A DNA stretch of 64,000 nucleotides, taken from Varroa destructor. Taxonomy: Eukaryota; Arthropoda; Arachnida; Mesostigmata; Varroidae. This document shows positions 36,290-49,779 of the stretch, one piece after another (the first letter of the stretch is position 1; every line of letters starts with the position of its first letter). The stretch is taken from NCBI RefSeq assembly GCF_002443255.2, contig NW_019211456.1, positions 14,158,229 through 14,222,228 of the forward strand, in the 5' to 3' direction. The notes beneath the pieces are model-generated. The model ran no database searches. It was not told where the DNA came from and worked only from the letters and a program-made list of their open reading frames with translations. Both the position numbers and the translations under genes were made by a program.

Positions 36290-37484
36290 TGTCTGATTTA
36301 TTTCCTAACAAGATATATTTAACGCCTGTATTGCGAAGAATCTCGTGTTTTATCTCTAGTAAAATACGCCAGGTTATACTTTTATAGAGCGCATAAAAGT
36401 TAGCGTGGCCTCTGGAGGGCATCGTTTATTTAGTACTTAGTGTTTCGGCGTCGTTGTCGTGCTACCAAAAAGTGTTATAATGTTACGAGCAGTTCTTCAT
36501 GACACAGCCAAGGCACGCATTTGAATCAAATGTCATCAGTAATGAACACGACTCGGGGCTGTTCGACCCGAACTACGCATCAATTCACGACTAACATTGG
36601 GCTTCAGCCACATAACCTATTCCCTCCCAGGGCCGGGCAGGAAATGTCCTGTTACTCGTGGGTGATGTGTATCACGTTATCACGATGTGACATGAAACGT
36701 TTCATTCTCTGACCATTCACCCGTCTACCATCGCACTGCAGCGTTTTCTACGTAAACTAACAATATAGATCAGTTACTAGTAAACGCATCCGCCCTTCTG
36801 GAGGACCAAGTGGTTACAAGGAGGTACTGCAGCCTGTAAGAAGGTTCATCAACAAGCCATACATTTTGCCCCAAGAAAGATCGGACAGCCGTGATATTTT
36901 GCATAATAATTAATTATAATCATTCCAGTTTTTTGCGGACTGTAGTGACCGCTGTACATGTAGAAGCAATAACAATAGTTATTACAATGTGACCGTGTCA
37001 AGAGCTAGCGAATTGTGCACAATCAGTTGAGACCAAACTCATAGACGGATCTGATGCTTGATCCATTTTGTCATACCGCTCTTTTATACTCAACAGACGC
37101 ATGCAGATATGTAAAGCTTAGTTTGATTTCTAGGAAACATGTAAGTGTACCTCTGTCGAAATTCGTGAGTTTCACTAAGGATAGCAACGGAATAAGGGTT
37201 CGTTGGCAGTGATTCATTCGTCCGTGGAGGTATCACCATCCACAGAATTGAATAGACAAATTGTTTCAACAATTTCTACTACAACACATTCCTTCTACAA
37301 TAGTATTATGTTAATAGGTATATGCTTTGTTTTTTTTTTTACAAATGTCAAAAAAGACTTCTTTTCTGTGGTTAACACGGTGTTTCTTTGATTTCATTAC
37401 TATGCCTCTCGTACCATCTAACATTGTCGTATGTCATCGTATGGTCAATTGTTCATCGATCGCTCTGATGTCCTGGCCTAAGTT

Positions 37485-37648
37485 TCATACCCCCTCTTTC
37501 TTTTGCATTCTGCTTAGTCGCCAAATAGTCCTCGCCAGAGTTTCGTTTTTCCACCTAATGGTTTGTGTACTAAGGGGATGCCACCTCAGACGAATGCACA
37601 AAATAAGAGTTCCGTCAATGACTTGGTAGACCACGTGATCTAATTGTC
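37485..37648 (-). CDS. candidate terminal exon of a minus-strand gene
   Basis: Acceptor TTACTTTTATCGCCCAATACAG, two leading bases, then 53 codons QLDHVVYQVIDGTLILCIRL ... TIWRLSRMQKKEGV and TGA. A GTATGA donor overlaps the end, so it may continue. Basic and Trp-rich at the end. In phase after 37928-37965. No poly(A) signal stands out nearby. No family recognised. Confidence 0.4.
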
Positions 37649-37927
37649 CTGTATTGGGCGATAAAAGTAACTGTATTAAACCCACCGTATGAATGTAGTT
37701 TTTACATAGAACCTAGAGACACACTTATGTTAATATTAGTAAGTGATTACTATATATTTATGCTTTAGCTTTGACCTTTGACTTTAAAGGGTACACTCAT
37801 TTATCTGGGGTATGTTTATTTTTTAGTGTAGTCCATTAAGGCTCTGGAAACGGTAAAACCCCAAGACATACCGTAGATCTTTTGATTTTTCGTTCACGAC
37901 AGATTCAAACTAAGGATCTATTATTAC

Positions 37928-37965
37928 CTTCGGCATCCAAGTACAGTCGGAACCACTTACGCTGA
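37928..37965 (-). CDS. candidate small internal exon
   Basis: Acceptor GATTATATTTCAG and donor GCCGAAG|GTAATA bound 38 bases. In the frame with one leading base it reads QRKWFRLYLDAE, leaving one base. A second frame is also open. Joins 38108-38142 (two bases left) and 37485-37648 (two leading bases). Confidence 0.35.
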
Positions 37966-38107
37966 CTGAAATATAATCGCGAAAATTTTTTTTTTGTATA
38001 AGCAAGTTTTTGGGTCGCAGGCCCTATTTAATTAGCGCATTATGATATACGCCGCGAGTTTTTAGGACCGAACGAAAAACTAAAAAGCTTTCGTTGTAAT
38101 TACTTAC

Positions 38108-38142
38108 CAATCAGTTCCTCGTGCTGGGGACTGCTCAATCAG
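38108..38142 (-). CDS. candidate small internal exon
   Basis: Acceptor GGCATCAATTTTAG and a consensus donor GATTG|GTAAGTA enclose 35 bases; only one frame is open, LIEQSPARGTD, phase 0 start with two bases left. The splice sites are good but such a short exon is weak evidence alone. Confidence 0.35.
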
Positions 38143-41100
38143 CTAAAATTGATGCCATTACATCTATGTCATATGTTCAGTCCTGTCTTTTAGGGTTCCA
38201 GTGTCCAACCTTAGCATTTCTCAAAGTATCAGATATTACGAAAGAAACACCAGGCTCTTAGTACGTCTTTTTTTGTTGGTAAGGGCTCAGTCAACTAGAC
38301 CTATGCACTAGGCCTGACTTTATGGCCTATGCGCTTATCCTACGCCTCATCGACGTCATAAAGAAATCCTTTACAGAGAAAGAAAGATTTAGTTCAATTT
38401 CAAAAACGTCTTAATTGTTAGTACATTTGTTAAGTTGCTGATCAAGTTCAGTGTTAATAACACTGTAGTAAGAACAGCCAAGGTGGTACACTGGTTTGTA
38501 GAACAGAAAGCGATCGTCTCGGTGTACGTAGAGATAATTTGATTTGTGTTATTTCTTGGCAGTTAGTTTTCAAATGCAAAATTAACTCATGAAATTAGCT
38601 GAAATTAACTGAGCTTAAACAATGTAGTTAGGATTGTCGTACATCGCAAAAACACCACCTTATTATATTTATACATAGGAGATATAAGTCATCCCCCCAC
38701 TACTTATAAAGTATCTAATGTAGAATTAATACATCTTTAATCCGAGCAAAGCTTCTTTCTTCTGGTATACAGATAAACTCTATTGAAACTATTTATTTGG
38801 CATTGACGGGATATAAGCACATGGTACGGTTGATGCATACGGTAGTATGATTTTTAGAAGTATTTCGCTGGCTACTCCCCAAACGTCCACATATTGTTGG
38901 GATACAAATGTCAAAGCTTTCCTCTTGTTTATGTATGTCTTGCTGGCAACATACGTTGTCCCTACATGTCTGTCTACAATCTGTATGGCTTAGATGCACA
39001 GAAAGAGCTCGCTTGGCTGTAAGATGAGTTCTTGGTAAGAATATCTCCTGTGTATGAGGAAAAAGGCCACACAATGGCAAGCATAGAAACAAGAATGCAT
39101 TATCATGGCCTTGTATCGGACTGAAACCTGATAAAAATAGTGATAGTTCGATAGGAGGTACTTTCTATTACATTGGCAGTTGAGGTCATCGAGGACGTCA
39201 AATCTTGAACTACGGTAAAGAGCGCGCTAATCAAAAAGCGACGTCGATTGGCCGGTAAGATAGAACTTATACATAGAACATTTTGCTCGTGAAAAGTACG
39301 CTCACAATCATACGCAGAAGAGAGGCCATATCTTCGTATGCATCGACCCATTTCAACTGTAGGCGGACACCGTTTCGAGGAATACGTTCAGGCTAGTGCT
39401 CAAACTATGGGTAGCAACAGACGATAAGAAATTACACAAGAGCGCAATACGCAACCCAGCTTACTAGAAGGAGAACGTAAGCTATCATACGCAAGCAGCC
39501 ATCAATCTATCAGAAGTGCTAATGACAGGAAATTCTGTTAAATTCAACAAAAAAAAAAGAAATTCTATCCATAACGCTATATATAGCAGTAGTAAGATGA
39601 TCATAGTGTTAAATAAAGCTGGATATTAAACTATAAGCTATAAGCCTAAACCTATATCCGTTCGCCTCCGTTCATCACTAAGCCTTCTAACGTACCTTCG
39701 GTTCGGAAAACAATCAATCAAGTTACCATAACTTGAACTATCCTTTTAGATCATACTGCATTCAATACAAAGCAATTAGTTAACTCATTATTTGGTTCAT
39801 ACCATCAATCACATTTAGAAACGATCATCGTTCCATTTTATTCGTTAATTATTCTGCAGCGTTTTAAATAAAACTGAATCCGCGTCCCTTTTGCCAGCGT
39901 TCCGTTCTACTCGTTCGGATAAATTTGTTTTTATTTAGAACTAAACCTCATAAGATAGATAAGAATTAAGTTTCAAAGTGATACTTCAACTAACAGCTGG
40001 TTATAATGAAGTGGCTAGGCTTGGCTCGACGCTGGTAGGGAAACCGGATGCACGTGCCACTGAAGTTTCGGGACTGCGACCTGTCAACCTTCATGAGGCG
40101 AAACATCGGTAGTATGAAGATGACCAAGATTTCGGCACGTCTATGGATATCAGCCCTACAACGACAAGATGACAACATCTGTTCCGCAGCAGGATAAAGT
40201 CGGCGACAGATCCTAGAGAAGCTGGAACCTGACCAAAGTGAAGCTGTGCAGAACCAAGGGGTAGTCTTGCTACAAAAGTACGGCATCATTGGAAGAAACG
40301 CCAGGGAATTGCAAACATGCTAGCATTCAGAATATCTATTAAGTTCTGATAAATTCGACATACTTCTATAAGTGTAAAGTTGTATTCAACATATTATTAA
40401 TGACCCTGTTAAAGGACAAGAGCCTTTCGTTTAACTCAGTTATTCATAAACACTCGAATTAGTTTTTCTAGAGGCACGAACACGTTCAGTTATCATTATC
40501 ACGCTCAAAATGCTGACTGTTCTTAGAGAGGGAACAAACGACAGGAACAACTGTCCAATATTCACTTTCTGCTGAAGTATTACCATATTTATCTAGTTGT
40601 TACCGGATATTTTAGTTAGCTTACCCTACTCTATGTTTAATTAATAAAACCAAACATAAATACATGTCCATACAGGGGTAAAAGCATAGAAAAAAGACAG
40701 GTCCAGTCGTTCCGTATGCGTCAGTCATATATACATTAGGGCTGCTCATATGTATTTATGTGTCAGACTGACCGCCCGAACTACCCGTAGCAGACATTTA
40801 CGATATGACAACCACAAAATACGACTATGGACATCTTATGCAAATACAATCCACACATCTGTTTGCTTTACAGATTCAGCTCATCAGGCCTATGGGAATA
40901 TCCGTTGACACGCGCAGTAACGCACTGTGACATCAGTACGCCGTTTGTTCGTTCGTTGGTCGCTTTTCCATATTGAGGACGACTTTAATGAAAGGCTTGA
41001 GCAGTAACGGTAGCCAACGACAGCGCTTCACAACAGCCATTGGACAATAGCAAATGGAAGTCTGGACGGATTTAGCGGAAGCATTTCCCTAGAATGAACT

Positions 41101-43701
41101 GCGGATGGAGATGAAGTTAGTGGGGATATGCCGAAAAGGAAGAAGGATACGCTGTTTACCACATGTTTTCATTATCTCTGTTCTTATTGTATAGATCAAA
41201 CGCATCACGGTCGCTGCTGACATCTAACATAACTAATAAATAAAAGCTCAATTAAGCGATATATCAAAAGATATTTATTTACAGTCTGGTAAACATTAGA
41301 CAAATTGACGCTCGTCTTGCCGTCTGAAACCTTTTCCTCTCAAATTTATTGGCATCATACGTTGTGTTTAGTAGCTGCGGAGAGAATGATACAGTTAGCA
41401 ATCCTATTTTAGAGGATCATACGTACAATAAGTCATATAGATATGTCATGCAATATGAATAGATAAGAGCTAATTACGTGATTTTAATAGCTTGAAAGTA
41501 AACTTTCCCCTAACCGTTTCATATAATGCGTCAGAAGCACAGACACTGCACTTTGGATTGCATCCTTTCTTAAGGAAGAAACTCGTCTGGAATGCAAGGT
41601 ATTCCAAACTGAGGTCAGACAACCATGGAATTGCCGTTGTACAGGAGCAGAAATGGCCGTTAAACTTTTCTTAGCACGTTGCCAACGCCACGTGCTGTTA
41701 GAGAAATCAGTGCTGAGGTTTTGGTCGCTCTTGACAAACCTTAGTTTTGAATATGAGAGGTGCAATGTTATCCTTACGCGAGGGGCGCTCGCATGGGGGC
41801 GCTCGAAGCTGCGTTTTCTCGCTTAGGCGCGAAGTTTCCAAAGTGACCTTCAAATGGCCATTGCGTTTCAAGAAACGATTTTTCCAGCCGGTATTTTAAA
41901 AACACAGGTTTCTCAGGAGGGCAAGCAGCAGCTCGCTACGATTACATTGTTCAGATTAGATAGTACCTTGTAACGCCACGGCCAACAAGCCGCGCGTTGG
42001 CAATCATTCGTCCAGAAAACTGTATACTGCCCAGAGTGGGGGGTCTGTCATTCATCTAGTACTCTGTCCCTATCTACTTTACGTGCTGCTTGGCAGTAGT
42101 AATATACACATATCGCATTTGAACTTAAACCCAGGAAAAAATATAGATTTTTAATATGACATGCATTAGCCTTGAATCGCACAGTCATCTTCGATACAAC
42201 AACTCTATTTAGATTTCCTAATAATCTGAAATCTTTTAGAAAATTCAATCTTAAAATGCTAGAAACTCGATTTAGGGCCCATAGCACTAGATGTCTATGC
42301 TTTTATACCAAGAGTAGGTATGATTATCGTGAAGTTGTATGAAACAAGAGACGGAATTGTTTCCGTGATTTGTAACGACTTTTAATCTTCAAGGATTCAT
42401 GGAAATGAAATACATGTGGTACTTGGGTAGAGACATCATTGACAGAGCACGGTGTTAAACAAAAAGCCGCGTATCTTTTGACCTTTGTGCTCATATTCGT
42501 CTAATAGTTGTTACAGGCGTCCTAGTTGTCTACGACAACAGATTTGTCTTGTTTGGTATCTCTTTCTGCTGCGGTTCGGAGTTTCAGAGCTTCAAACCAT
42601 TCATCGATCGTACTGCCCCGTAGTGATGATCAGCTGGCTAAAAACACCCCCCGTCAAATAGAAACGGAATACATAACTTTTCAAATAAAACCTACGACTA
42701 ATTCTAGCGGAAGCCTGCCAACCGACCTCGAAGCTCAACGATGAACTTTATCGGCAAAATCGTTTCGCCATTATAGCGTTTGTGTTCAACAGGTAAATCC
42801 AACTCTCCGTCGACCAACCGCACCAATGTATACAACACACTTAAATTATACCAGCATCGATTTTAGCGAAGGTTCATTAGAATTGTACGTAAAGTTTCCG
42901 TAAAGGTTTTATCAGCAAAACTCGATTAATGCCTAACCACTATTAGTTCATAGTTTACTGCTGGTGTGATCGTTCCTATCTGCAAAAGCAGTGCTAACTT
43001 CAGTTCAGCGCACGGCCACAGACGTTGCGAACCACATACACCATCCATGTCCGATTCTCTGATCATTTATTTTTTATAGGACTTCTTGTTGGGCTCCCAT
43101 GAAATGTATAGGTATAATATTATATATATTTTTTTAAATCGAAATTTAGCTTCTATTTACCTTATCTTTATCTTTCTCTTACTTTATCTTATCGTTTTAT
43201 ACACACCAAGTCTCTGCCCTTTAAAATATAATACAATCAATAGAAATTGGTTAGGCCAAAGCTGTCTTCTGTGGTTGCGCTGCTGCCAGTGCTCATCGAT
43301 TGCCTAATTTCATCAGAACCATCACTTCTTCCTCAGGAATAGGAATAGGAATAGCCTGTGTGTAAACCTCTTTCTGGCTTCTTTTGGCCTGCCAGCTAGC
43401 TAGACTTGACTTTTAAGTAAGCAGCATCGGTTTTTCTTTTTCGACTATGCCCCTTACCGAGCTTCTGGGCGGCTCGGTTTCTTCCGCACGTATCATTAGC
43501 TAGAGCATGCAAGATATCCTCGACCGGAATTGACGACGGCCTCGACGACCATCGATGTCGATTGAAAAGTATTTATACTGACACAGCCGTCTTTATTCTA
43601 GGTCTAGTGGCTGCGTCGCCTCACCGCCAGCACGGGTGAGTTAATATAGTTAGACGAGTTAAATTTCTTTCGTTCTGCCTCTCTTTTTTGTTCAAATCTG
43701 T
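38143..43701. other. intron-like stretch; no strongly supported exon
   Basis: The best frame is minus 41484-41765 (93 codons, protein-like, KSDQNLSTDFSNSTWRWQRA..., stop TAA), for which CTGATTTCTCTAACAG inside could be an acceptor; no donor or poly(A) signal supports it. At 41780-41810 a GGGCGCTCG block occurs twice. Nothing else convincing. Confidence 0.35.
43336..43354. repeat. short (GGAATA)3 tandem repeat
   Basis: Three head-to-tail GGAATA units read directly. Confidence 0.9.
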
Positions 43702-43919
43702 TCAATTCCTGAAACAGTTTGAGGGGTAATTTAAAGCCATTGCCTGTAAACTGTTACGTTCATTACCACCTGACGGGGCATCTGTCAGCTGCGTCCAGAA
43801 CTTTTTGAATTGTAGCCAACGAAATGACATACGTGACTTTGTATCTGACTCGAGATTTGCGACGTACTTAATCGAAAAGCATTGATCGCAGCGATTTCCG
43901 AGAACATGAGAATCTTTCA
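43702..43919 (-). CDS. candidate exon, product unknown
   Basis: After GCGTTGTGTGTGTATTAG the frame with two leading bases is open for 71 codons: KDSHVLGNRCDQCFSIKYVA, then KSRMSFRWLQFKKFWTQLTD, ending NCFRN and TGA. CCGTCAG|GTGGTA and TCAGGTG|GTAATG inside are possible donors, both phase 1. The CDQC pair and aromatic/basic run look protein-like. No domain recognised and no poly(A) signal near the stop. Confidence 0.33.
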
Positions 43920-46191
43920 CTAATACACACACAACGCGATGCTTAGCTCTAGGTAGTTAATACGCATGAGCGCCTCAGCAGAGCCACTGCGAGCAACAAG
44001 CATAGTAGTGATATTGCTTCAGATCTTAACGTTGGCGTACAATGATCAAAGATGTATGAAAAAGGAAAGAGCGGTGGAAAAAAGTTACAGAGATCCAAAC
44101 TGCTGACACGGTTCCCCTGCCGTCTTATAGATTGGCCAGATAAAGCCACAGATATACGTACATCCAGCAAGACCGCGTCTACAACATTCGAAGTAATGCC
44201 AAAAGGCTATTCTGAAGACCTGTTCATATAGCAGATCAGCCAGAAGCAGGACATGTACGTCCAACAGGACTTAACACCGTGCGCGTCAGTTACCTGTAAA
44301 TAAATGGAGCGAAGCCAGCTGACTTGATGGACAGAGGAATAGTGAATATGACTCAGTTCGATCTAGTGGTAAGTCCCGTAATAGCTAACAGAAAGGACAT
44401 CGACTGTGTAAACAACCTGCGATAATGGAGGAGCCTGAAATAATATAGCATTACATGTTCCCTTTCAACGGTTAGATAAATGAGCGCATTATTGATGTTT
44501 CATGAGAACTTTTATACAAGTCTTGTTAGGTTATATGTATTACGTAGACGATACAGGGCAGAAAGCTATGTGGATCGATATGCTTGCACGGGATTTTAAT
44601 ACAAAAAAAAAAAAACACAATAAACTTAACATGATTCTGGCAGCCCTTGAATACAAGCGCGATCGTCATTCATTACTAGGGAACCTTCTGATTTCCTCAC
44701 AGTGGATATAATCAACACCAACAGGAACTGATTAGATAAGTATCAGCACCTCAAGGATAGCGATTAAACGTCTGCAGTGAGCCTGGCAATTACGAGATTC
44801 GTACCTGTCTGCAAGTCTGACAAGTATCAGCCTTTGCTGAAACGTTTTTTTTTTTGTCTTTGTTTTATATTTTTGAACCGATTTTGTACACGAACAAGCT
44901 GTTACAATGATGGATGTAAGCTAATAACAACAAATGGTGTTTAACGAATCGATTGAACTTAAAGACAGAGACTGCACTAAGGGCGCTATTATGAGTGTAT
45001 CAGAGACGTCACTGCTTCGTGATGGCGCTCCGCACGTCGGGCCGACCTCGTACTTCAGGTTTCGGGAGACATCTAGAGTCTACCTTTTACGTATTATATT
45101 AGGAAGGAGAAAAACCTTACAGATTTTTTTTTTTTCTTATTAACCACAGTAGCCATGTGTGTCTCAGCTAAATAAGTGTGTCTGCGTTATAAATTGAAAC
45201 ATTTCTATTAGCAATATCTGATCACTTTGGCGCGCGAGAAATCCATCCTTCTATGGCTTGATAAGAAACTCCATCAATCATGTCATATCCGTAACTCAGA
45301 CAATGCCTGCAGAAATACTATGGGTCGCTCGATGTTCTGTGTTGCAATAGGTTTTATGTGTCAACCTTGAGGAAAGAAGAGCACACGATAAACAGGCAAA
45401 CCGGTGTTGGTCTGAATATGACCAATCGTTTTTATACAAGACAAATGCATTTATAGTAGACGGGTTCAGTGCATAAAAATAAGACTGTTGTTGATAATTA
45501 GTTTATTTTACTACTAACGCTTTCTCAGGTCGTGTACTACTTGATCTCTAGCCGTTAAAGTAGGTTGGCCAGACACAGTGGCTGTATGATGCTACTACTG
45601 GTAGGATTATGCACGTCGTGACCGTACTCGATAGGTAACGTAATCAGTAGTGGATAAGATCACTTGGGCGCGCCTACCGAGAACCGGCGATCTCAACGAT
45701 CATTGCGTAGAATCGTAGCGGTTGCTTTTCGTTCGCTTTGCGTGATCTTTGCGATTAGCATGTAGCATCCCTGCCTCTGAGGACTTACGGAATAGGCCCG
45801 TGGACGGGAAGAAAGCTTGCAGATGATGCTAAGGCTTCTTCTTTGTTGCACCGTTAGCAACTGCAGGAATCAACGGTTAGTCATGACCGTGACTAAAATT
45901 AGGTTGTCAGACAGAAGTAGAAGCGGCACGATTCTAGTTTATCTCATACCATATTTGAAACTGTCTAGAAATGTAGCTATCACAGATGGTGGAGTTGATT
46001 TTCTTTCAAACATCCCTTTCAGTGGAAAGACGTCTGTGTGTCAAGCGTCGAACTTGTTGTGGATACGTTTGATGGGCTATGTCCCTCTTTGCGGCTCAAC
46101 TGAAATAACTAAAAAAAATGCTGACGGATACATATAGTGGAAATATGTATGTAAGTCATCATGCTCTGCCTGGTTTGCGTGCTAGCGTTAC

Positions 46192-46335
46192 CTTTACCAG
46201 GAACATTAGCCGGACAGAACCAGTTAATGCTCCTGGTAGCACCCAGTTCGGCAGCTGACGAGGCCAGCTGCCGGAGTGGCTGAACACCAATGCGCCAATT
46301 CGTTGCTGCGAAAACTCCACCAAAGCTTTGTGCTC
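46192..46335 (-). CDS. internal exon, product unknown
   Basis: Acceptor CCACGGTTACTTTTAG and donor CTGGTAAAG|GTAACG bound exactly 48 codons, phase 0 to 0: EHKALVEFSQQRIGALVFSH, then WPRQLPNWVLPGALTG and a hydrophobic strand SVRLMFLVK. In this frame a stop follows soon after the donor, as expected of an exon boundary. It would be compatible with the membrane exon at 51548-51622, which also ends in phase 0. No family recognised. Confidence 0.42.
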
Positions 46336-47152
46336 CTAAAAGTAACCGTGGAACCGTTTCGTACAACAGACATTTCCGGCCTCCTCGTGTTCCTATGACG
46401 AAGCGTAGCAAATAAAATTAAGAAAAAAATAATACAACTTTAAATGCACAAAAGCACAATAGTGATTCGTTACCGAAAAAAAATACTCAAGCTGATAAAT
46501 AGAATTAAAAAAAAAAACTTTTTCATTTAGATTGTACTATCAATACGAACGCACCAAGTACGTCCGAATTCATTTTCTTCGTTTGAATTATATACGAGAA
46601 CCTAAGGTGTAATGCAGATAACAGTTTAAAACATGATCTTGTTCAGATGCAGACGTTGACTCTGAGTCTTCGTGTTTACTCTAATCTAAATACACCTGCT
46701 AGTCAGTCTCACGGCAAAGCCGGGCCAGACCATTAATACGTGCCAAATACACACCAATTTTCTTTATCATATTCACGCCTAAACCATACTTGACATTACT
46801 GAGGTGGCTAACTAATGAACCTCTGAAGTTTTATTAAAGCTAGTCGCTAGCTTCCGAAAGGGATTAATGGTTGTGCCAGAGGTCGTACCCAGTAACACTT
46901 GTATTGTTACTGCATATCACTAACCGTTCCGAGTATGTTCAGATAGTAACTGAATGTATCAGATTCAATTTTCATCTCATTCAGAACCCGATTTATTGCT
47001 GTTTTTTTTTTAGATCTTTCTCATTTCTTTTCTGTTCTTGTTGTTCAGCTCCTACTACCCTCTATTCGAACGCTCTATGCTTCCGTAATAAACGTGTTAT
47101 TATCCTTTTTGCTGTTTGAAAGTAAATCGTGCGTCACAATAAGATTAGAAAA

Positions 47153-47353
47153 ATGGATGTTCTGAGCGGCGATGGAAATACATTTTCGACACTTGTTTTG
47201 GTACTTCCGATCGAGACAAAAGGGCTTGAGCAACCATTGCCATTTATACTGTGTAGGATTAGGAAGCAGCCGCTGGACGGACTGTTCGAAAATGGCTTCA
47301 GAGATAGTGATTTAAATCTGAGCAACGTATCAGCCTGTATCTGGCTCAGATAG
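47153..47353 (+). CDS. small ORF, product unknown
   Basis: An ATG in good context (AAAAATGG) opens 66 codons: MDVLSGDGNTFSTLVLVLPI ... FENGFRDSDLNLSNVSACIW and TAG. Protein-like composition, but the opposite strand is open over the same bases, and no splice or poly(A) evidence was found. Confidence 0.22.
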   Translation: MDVLSGDGNTFSTLVLVLPIETKGLEQPLPFILCRIRKQPLDGLFENGFRDSDLNLSNVSACIWLR

Positions 47354-48215
47354 ATCGTGCAAAGTCGGCAAAGACATTTTCAAAGGAGAACGGCGTTCAA
47401 TTAAACGAGTCAGATGCGGTGAAAATGCAGCCATGACCAGTTACTTGCCATCTTCACTCAACGAGGTTCACTCAAAAAGTTTACGTTTAATTTTTTCTTA
47501 AACTACAAAACAGACTAATACAATACAAAGACATTTTTTTGCTTATTTTTAAAAACCTAGTAAGACCTTTTCCACAAAATGATTACTTTTACTAAGCTGT
47601 AATCTCTTATACCTTCTGCCATTCGAAGTACCAACGAGGCCTCGAGAAGAGTTTTATTCTATCTTATAACTTGATACACTCCTTCGCCTTAAAACGGTTC
47701 TGCTAAACGTTTTTGTTTCCAGGGAACGCCAAAGGTGCCAAAACTCCTAGTGTCAGCTCCACGCTGAACGGAAAGATCTTCATGCTATATAAACCTGAAC
47801 AGCCGAAACGGACTTCGGATAGCTCTATAAAATACGCCATCCCACCACCGAGGGACTTTTTTCATAGATTCAAAATGAGATGAAGGACCAACATATCGTC
47901 GTTAGACCATGCCTTTTGGCGTTCTGGCTACGTAAGACGCACCTTAGTCTTTCCTCGACATGTTTGCTTCTTGCTGCTAAACCGTACCCCAATCCCACCT
48001 TTTTCCGCGTAGGTATCCGAGGGCGCGTTGTTCTTTGTTGTTGTCGTCGTCTCGTGTGACGCTGTAAACAAAAGCCAAGGAAGACAAGGAAGCTGCATGT
48101 GCCCACCTAGAGACCTGCATATACTTTTTACTGCAGTACTTTTTCGTATACTTATATTGGATTTTCTTTCTTATTTACAAGGTATACCTTTGCGCTTATT
48201 CATTGCATTTTGTAG

Positions 48216-48369
48216 CTGCGTTGCCTCTTATAATATCGGATATGGGCTATTTTGGATGCTTGTGGAACATATTATGCCTGGGGAAGCTGCTGCCATCCCG
48301 ACTTCTTTTTCGTGGGCAGTATCTGCAGATGTAGATGCGTTTTTTTCAAGTACCTATTCAACTGCGTAG
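48216..48369 (+). CDS. candidate 3'-terminal exon, product unknown
   Basis: Acceptor CTTATTCATTGCATTTTGTAG, one leading base, then CVASYNIGYGLFWMLVEHIM and 31 more codons to a TAG. The Gly-rich aromatic start and acidic end are protein-like. A second open frame on this strand gives a cysteine-rich translation (see rejected items). Confidence 0.25.
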
Positions 48370-48945
48370 TGGATAACGCGCGCGCAGGACTTGTCTGGAG
48401 ATGCAGATGGGGAAGAGGGCAAAGTCGCCATTCAGACTATGTCCAGCCTTCGAAGGTTTCCAACCTTCGTGCCGTGAACCGGACCAGATCGACGCAATTT
48501 TTTTTGGCTGTAAGTCCAATCGGCGTCGATCCCAATCAAAGATAATGACAGTTTCTGGCAACGTTTCTGCTTTTGCTTTTCCAACGATAACTTCCTGACC
48601 GCGAGACCTGCTTACCAGCCGACGCTCAACGCTCACCGCCACTAATCGAATTAGATAAAAAGGCATGGAAGAACTACATTTGCACTGGTTGAGCGACTAA
48701 CGGTTAGAGCGGGCAGTCGGCCGCTTTAGCTGCCCCCGTAGTGCTGTTGCCCGAGCGGCCACAGTCGTTCAAGCCTTGCCATCTGGATTTGGTTCGTTGC
48801 CTTTAGTTTGTTTCCAGCCAAGGAAACAACGAACGGATACAGCTACTGTATCACCCAAAGCTTCGCGCCGTTCAAAGCCAGCTGCTAGAACAACGTACAA
48901 TACACTTCTGAACAGAAATGCCTTCGGGCAAAAGTGATAGAACTA

Positions 48946-49281
48946 ATGTCGACTATGGACTCTGCTCCTGTGGCCCCTCGGACCTTGCAAAAGTTAGGCA
49001 CAAGTCGGGAGAAGGCAAAAGAAGCCGTTTCACCCGGGGACGGTACATATCTAGAGAAAGCTAGAATGAGCGAGCGGGTCTATGTATACCAAAAGAAATG
49101 CACCAACCTCGGTACCAGAGGTGGACGGAAACAGATTTCAGAACGATTAAATGTGATATATAGGCCTGAATGTTACATGTGTCTGAAAGGGTGGGTTGCA
49201 ACAATTATTTCATTGAAAACAAATGATTTAATTGCCAGCTACGACCACTCTGTTCTGTATAGCGTTATCTTATTTTTCTAA
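48946..49281 (+). CDS. ORF of 111 codons, product unknown
   Basis: ATG at 48946 opens MSTMDSAPVAPRTLQKLGTS, then REKAKEAVSPGDGTYLEKAR, strongly hydrophilic and helix-forming, with VIYRPECYMCLKG further on and a hydrophobic end coded by AT-rich sequence. The first 80 codons look like real coding sequence; a GGGTC or similar donor is not obvious. May be a first exon. Confidence 0.25.
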   Translation: MSTMDSAPVAPRTLQKLGTSREKAKEAVSPGDGTYLEKARMSERVYVYQKKCTNLGTRGGRKQISERLNVIYRPECYMCLKGWVATIISLKTNDLIASYDHSVLYSVILFF

Positions 49282-49740
49282 TATATATATATATATATAT
49301 AATAGGGGAGATAAAACTTTTTTACGTTAAAAAGCGTTACGTGACTGGTTCGTGCTGTTGCAGGTTTATCAGTGTGTTAGAGTTCTGACTAACACACCCA
49401 ATCATAGAGCAGTTAAATAACTACATAAGACATAGTAAGCTAATACTGAATGTCCACATTAAATAATATGTTTGGTAGTAGGAAGCTAATGTACCTCTTG
49501 AACGCGCTATATATTGCCGTGATGGGCTTCGAAAAAGTCTCTGTGTAAAGTATTTCAGTGTAAAGGGGCAAAGTCATTCAGACAAAGCGCCATAAAGGTG
49601 CGTTCTTTTAAAGGATCATGGAATTGATTTTGGTCAATATGAGTCCCTTGTTTATATGAAAACTAATACGTGGAGAATGTTCTAGTTGGAATAAACTAGA
49701 CACTTTTCCCCGTATATTGTGCTTATTTTTTTCACTTCAC

Positions 49741-49779
49741 GCTCCAGAATGGAGCTCCAGAATGGAGCTCCAGAATGGA
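49741..49779. repeat. 13-base unit repeated three times
   Basis: GCTCCAGAATGGA occurs three times head to tail without mismatch. Confidence 0.95.

Noticed and set aside
48252..48365. Knottin-like translation (ACGTYYAWGSCC... ICRCRC) on the plus strand.
   Set aside because: A stop sits just upstream with no acceptor between it and the cysteine block, no signal peptide precedes it, and another frame with a good acceptor overlaps.
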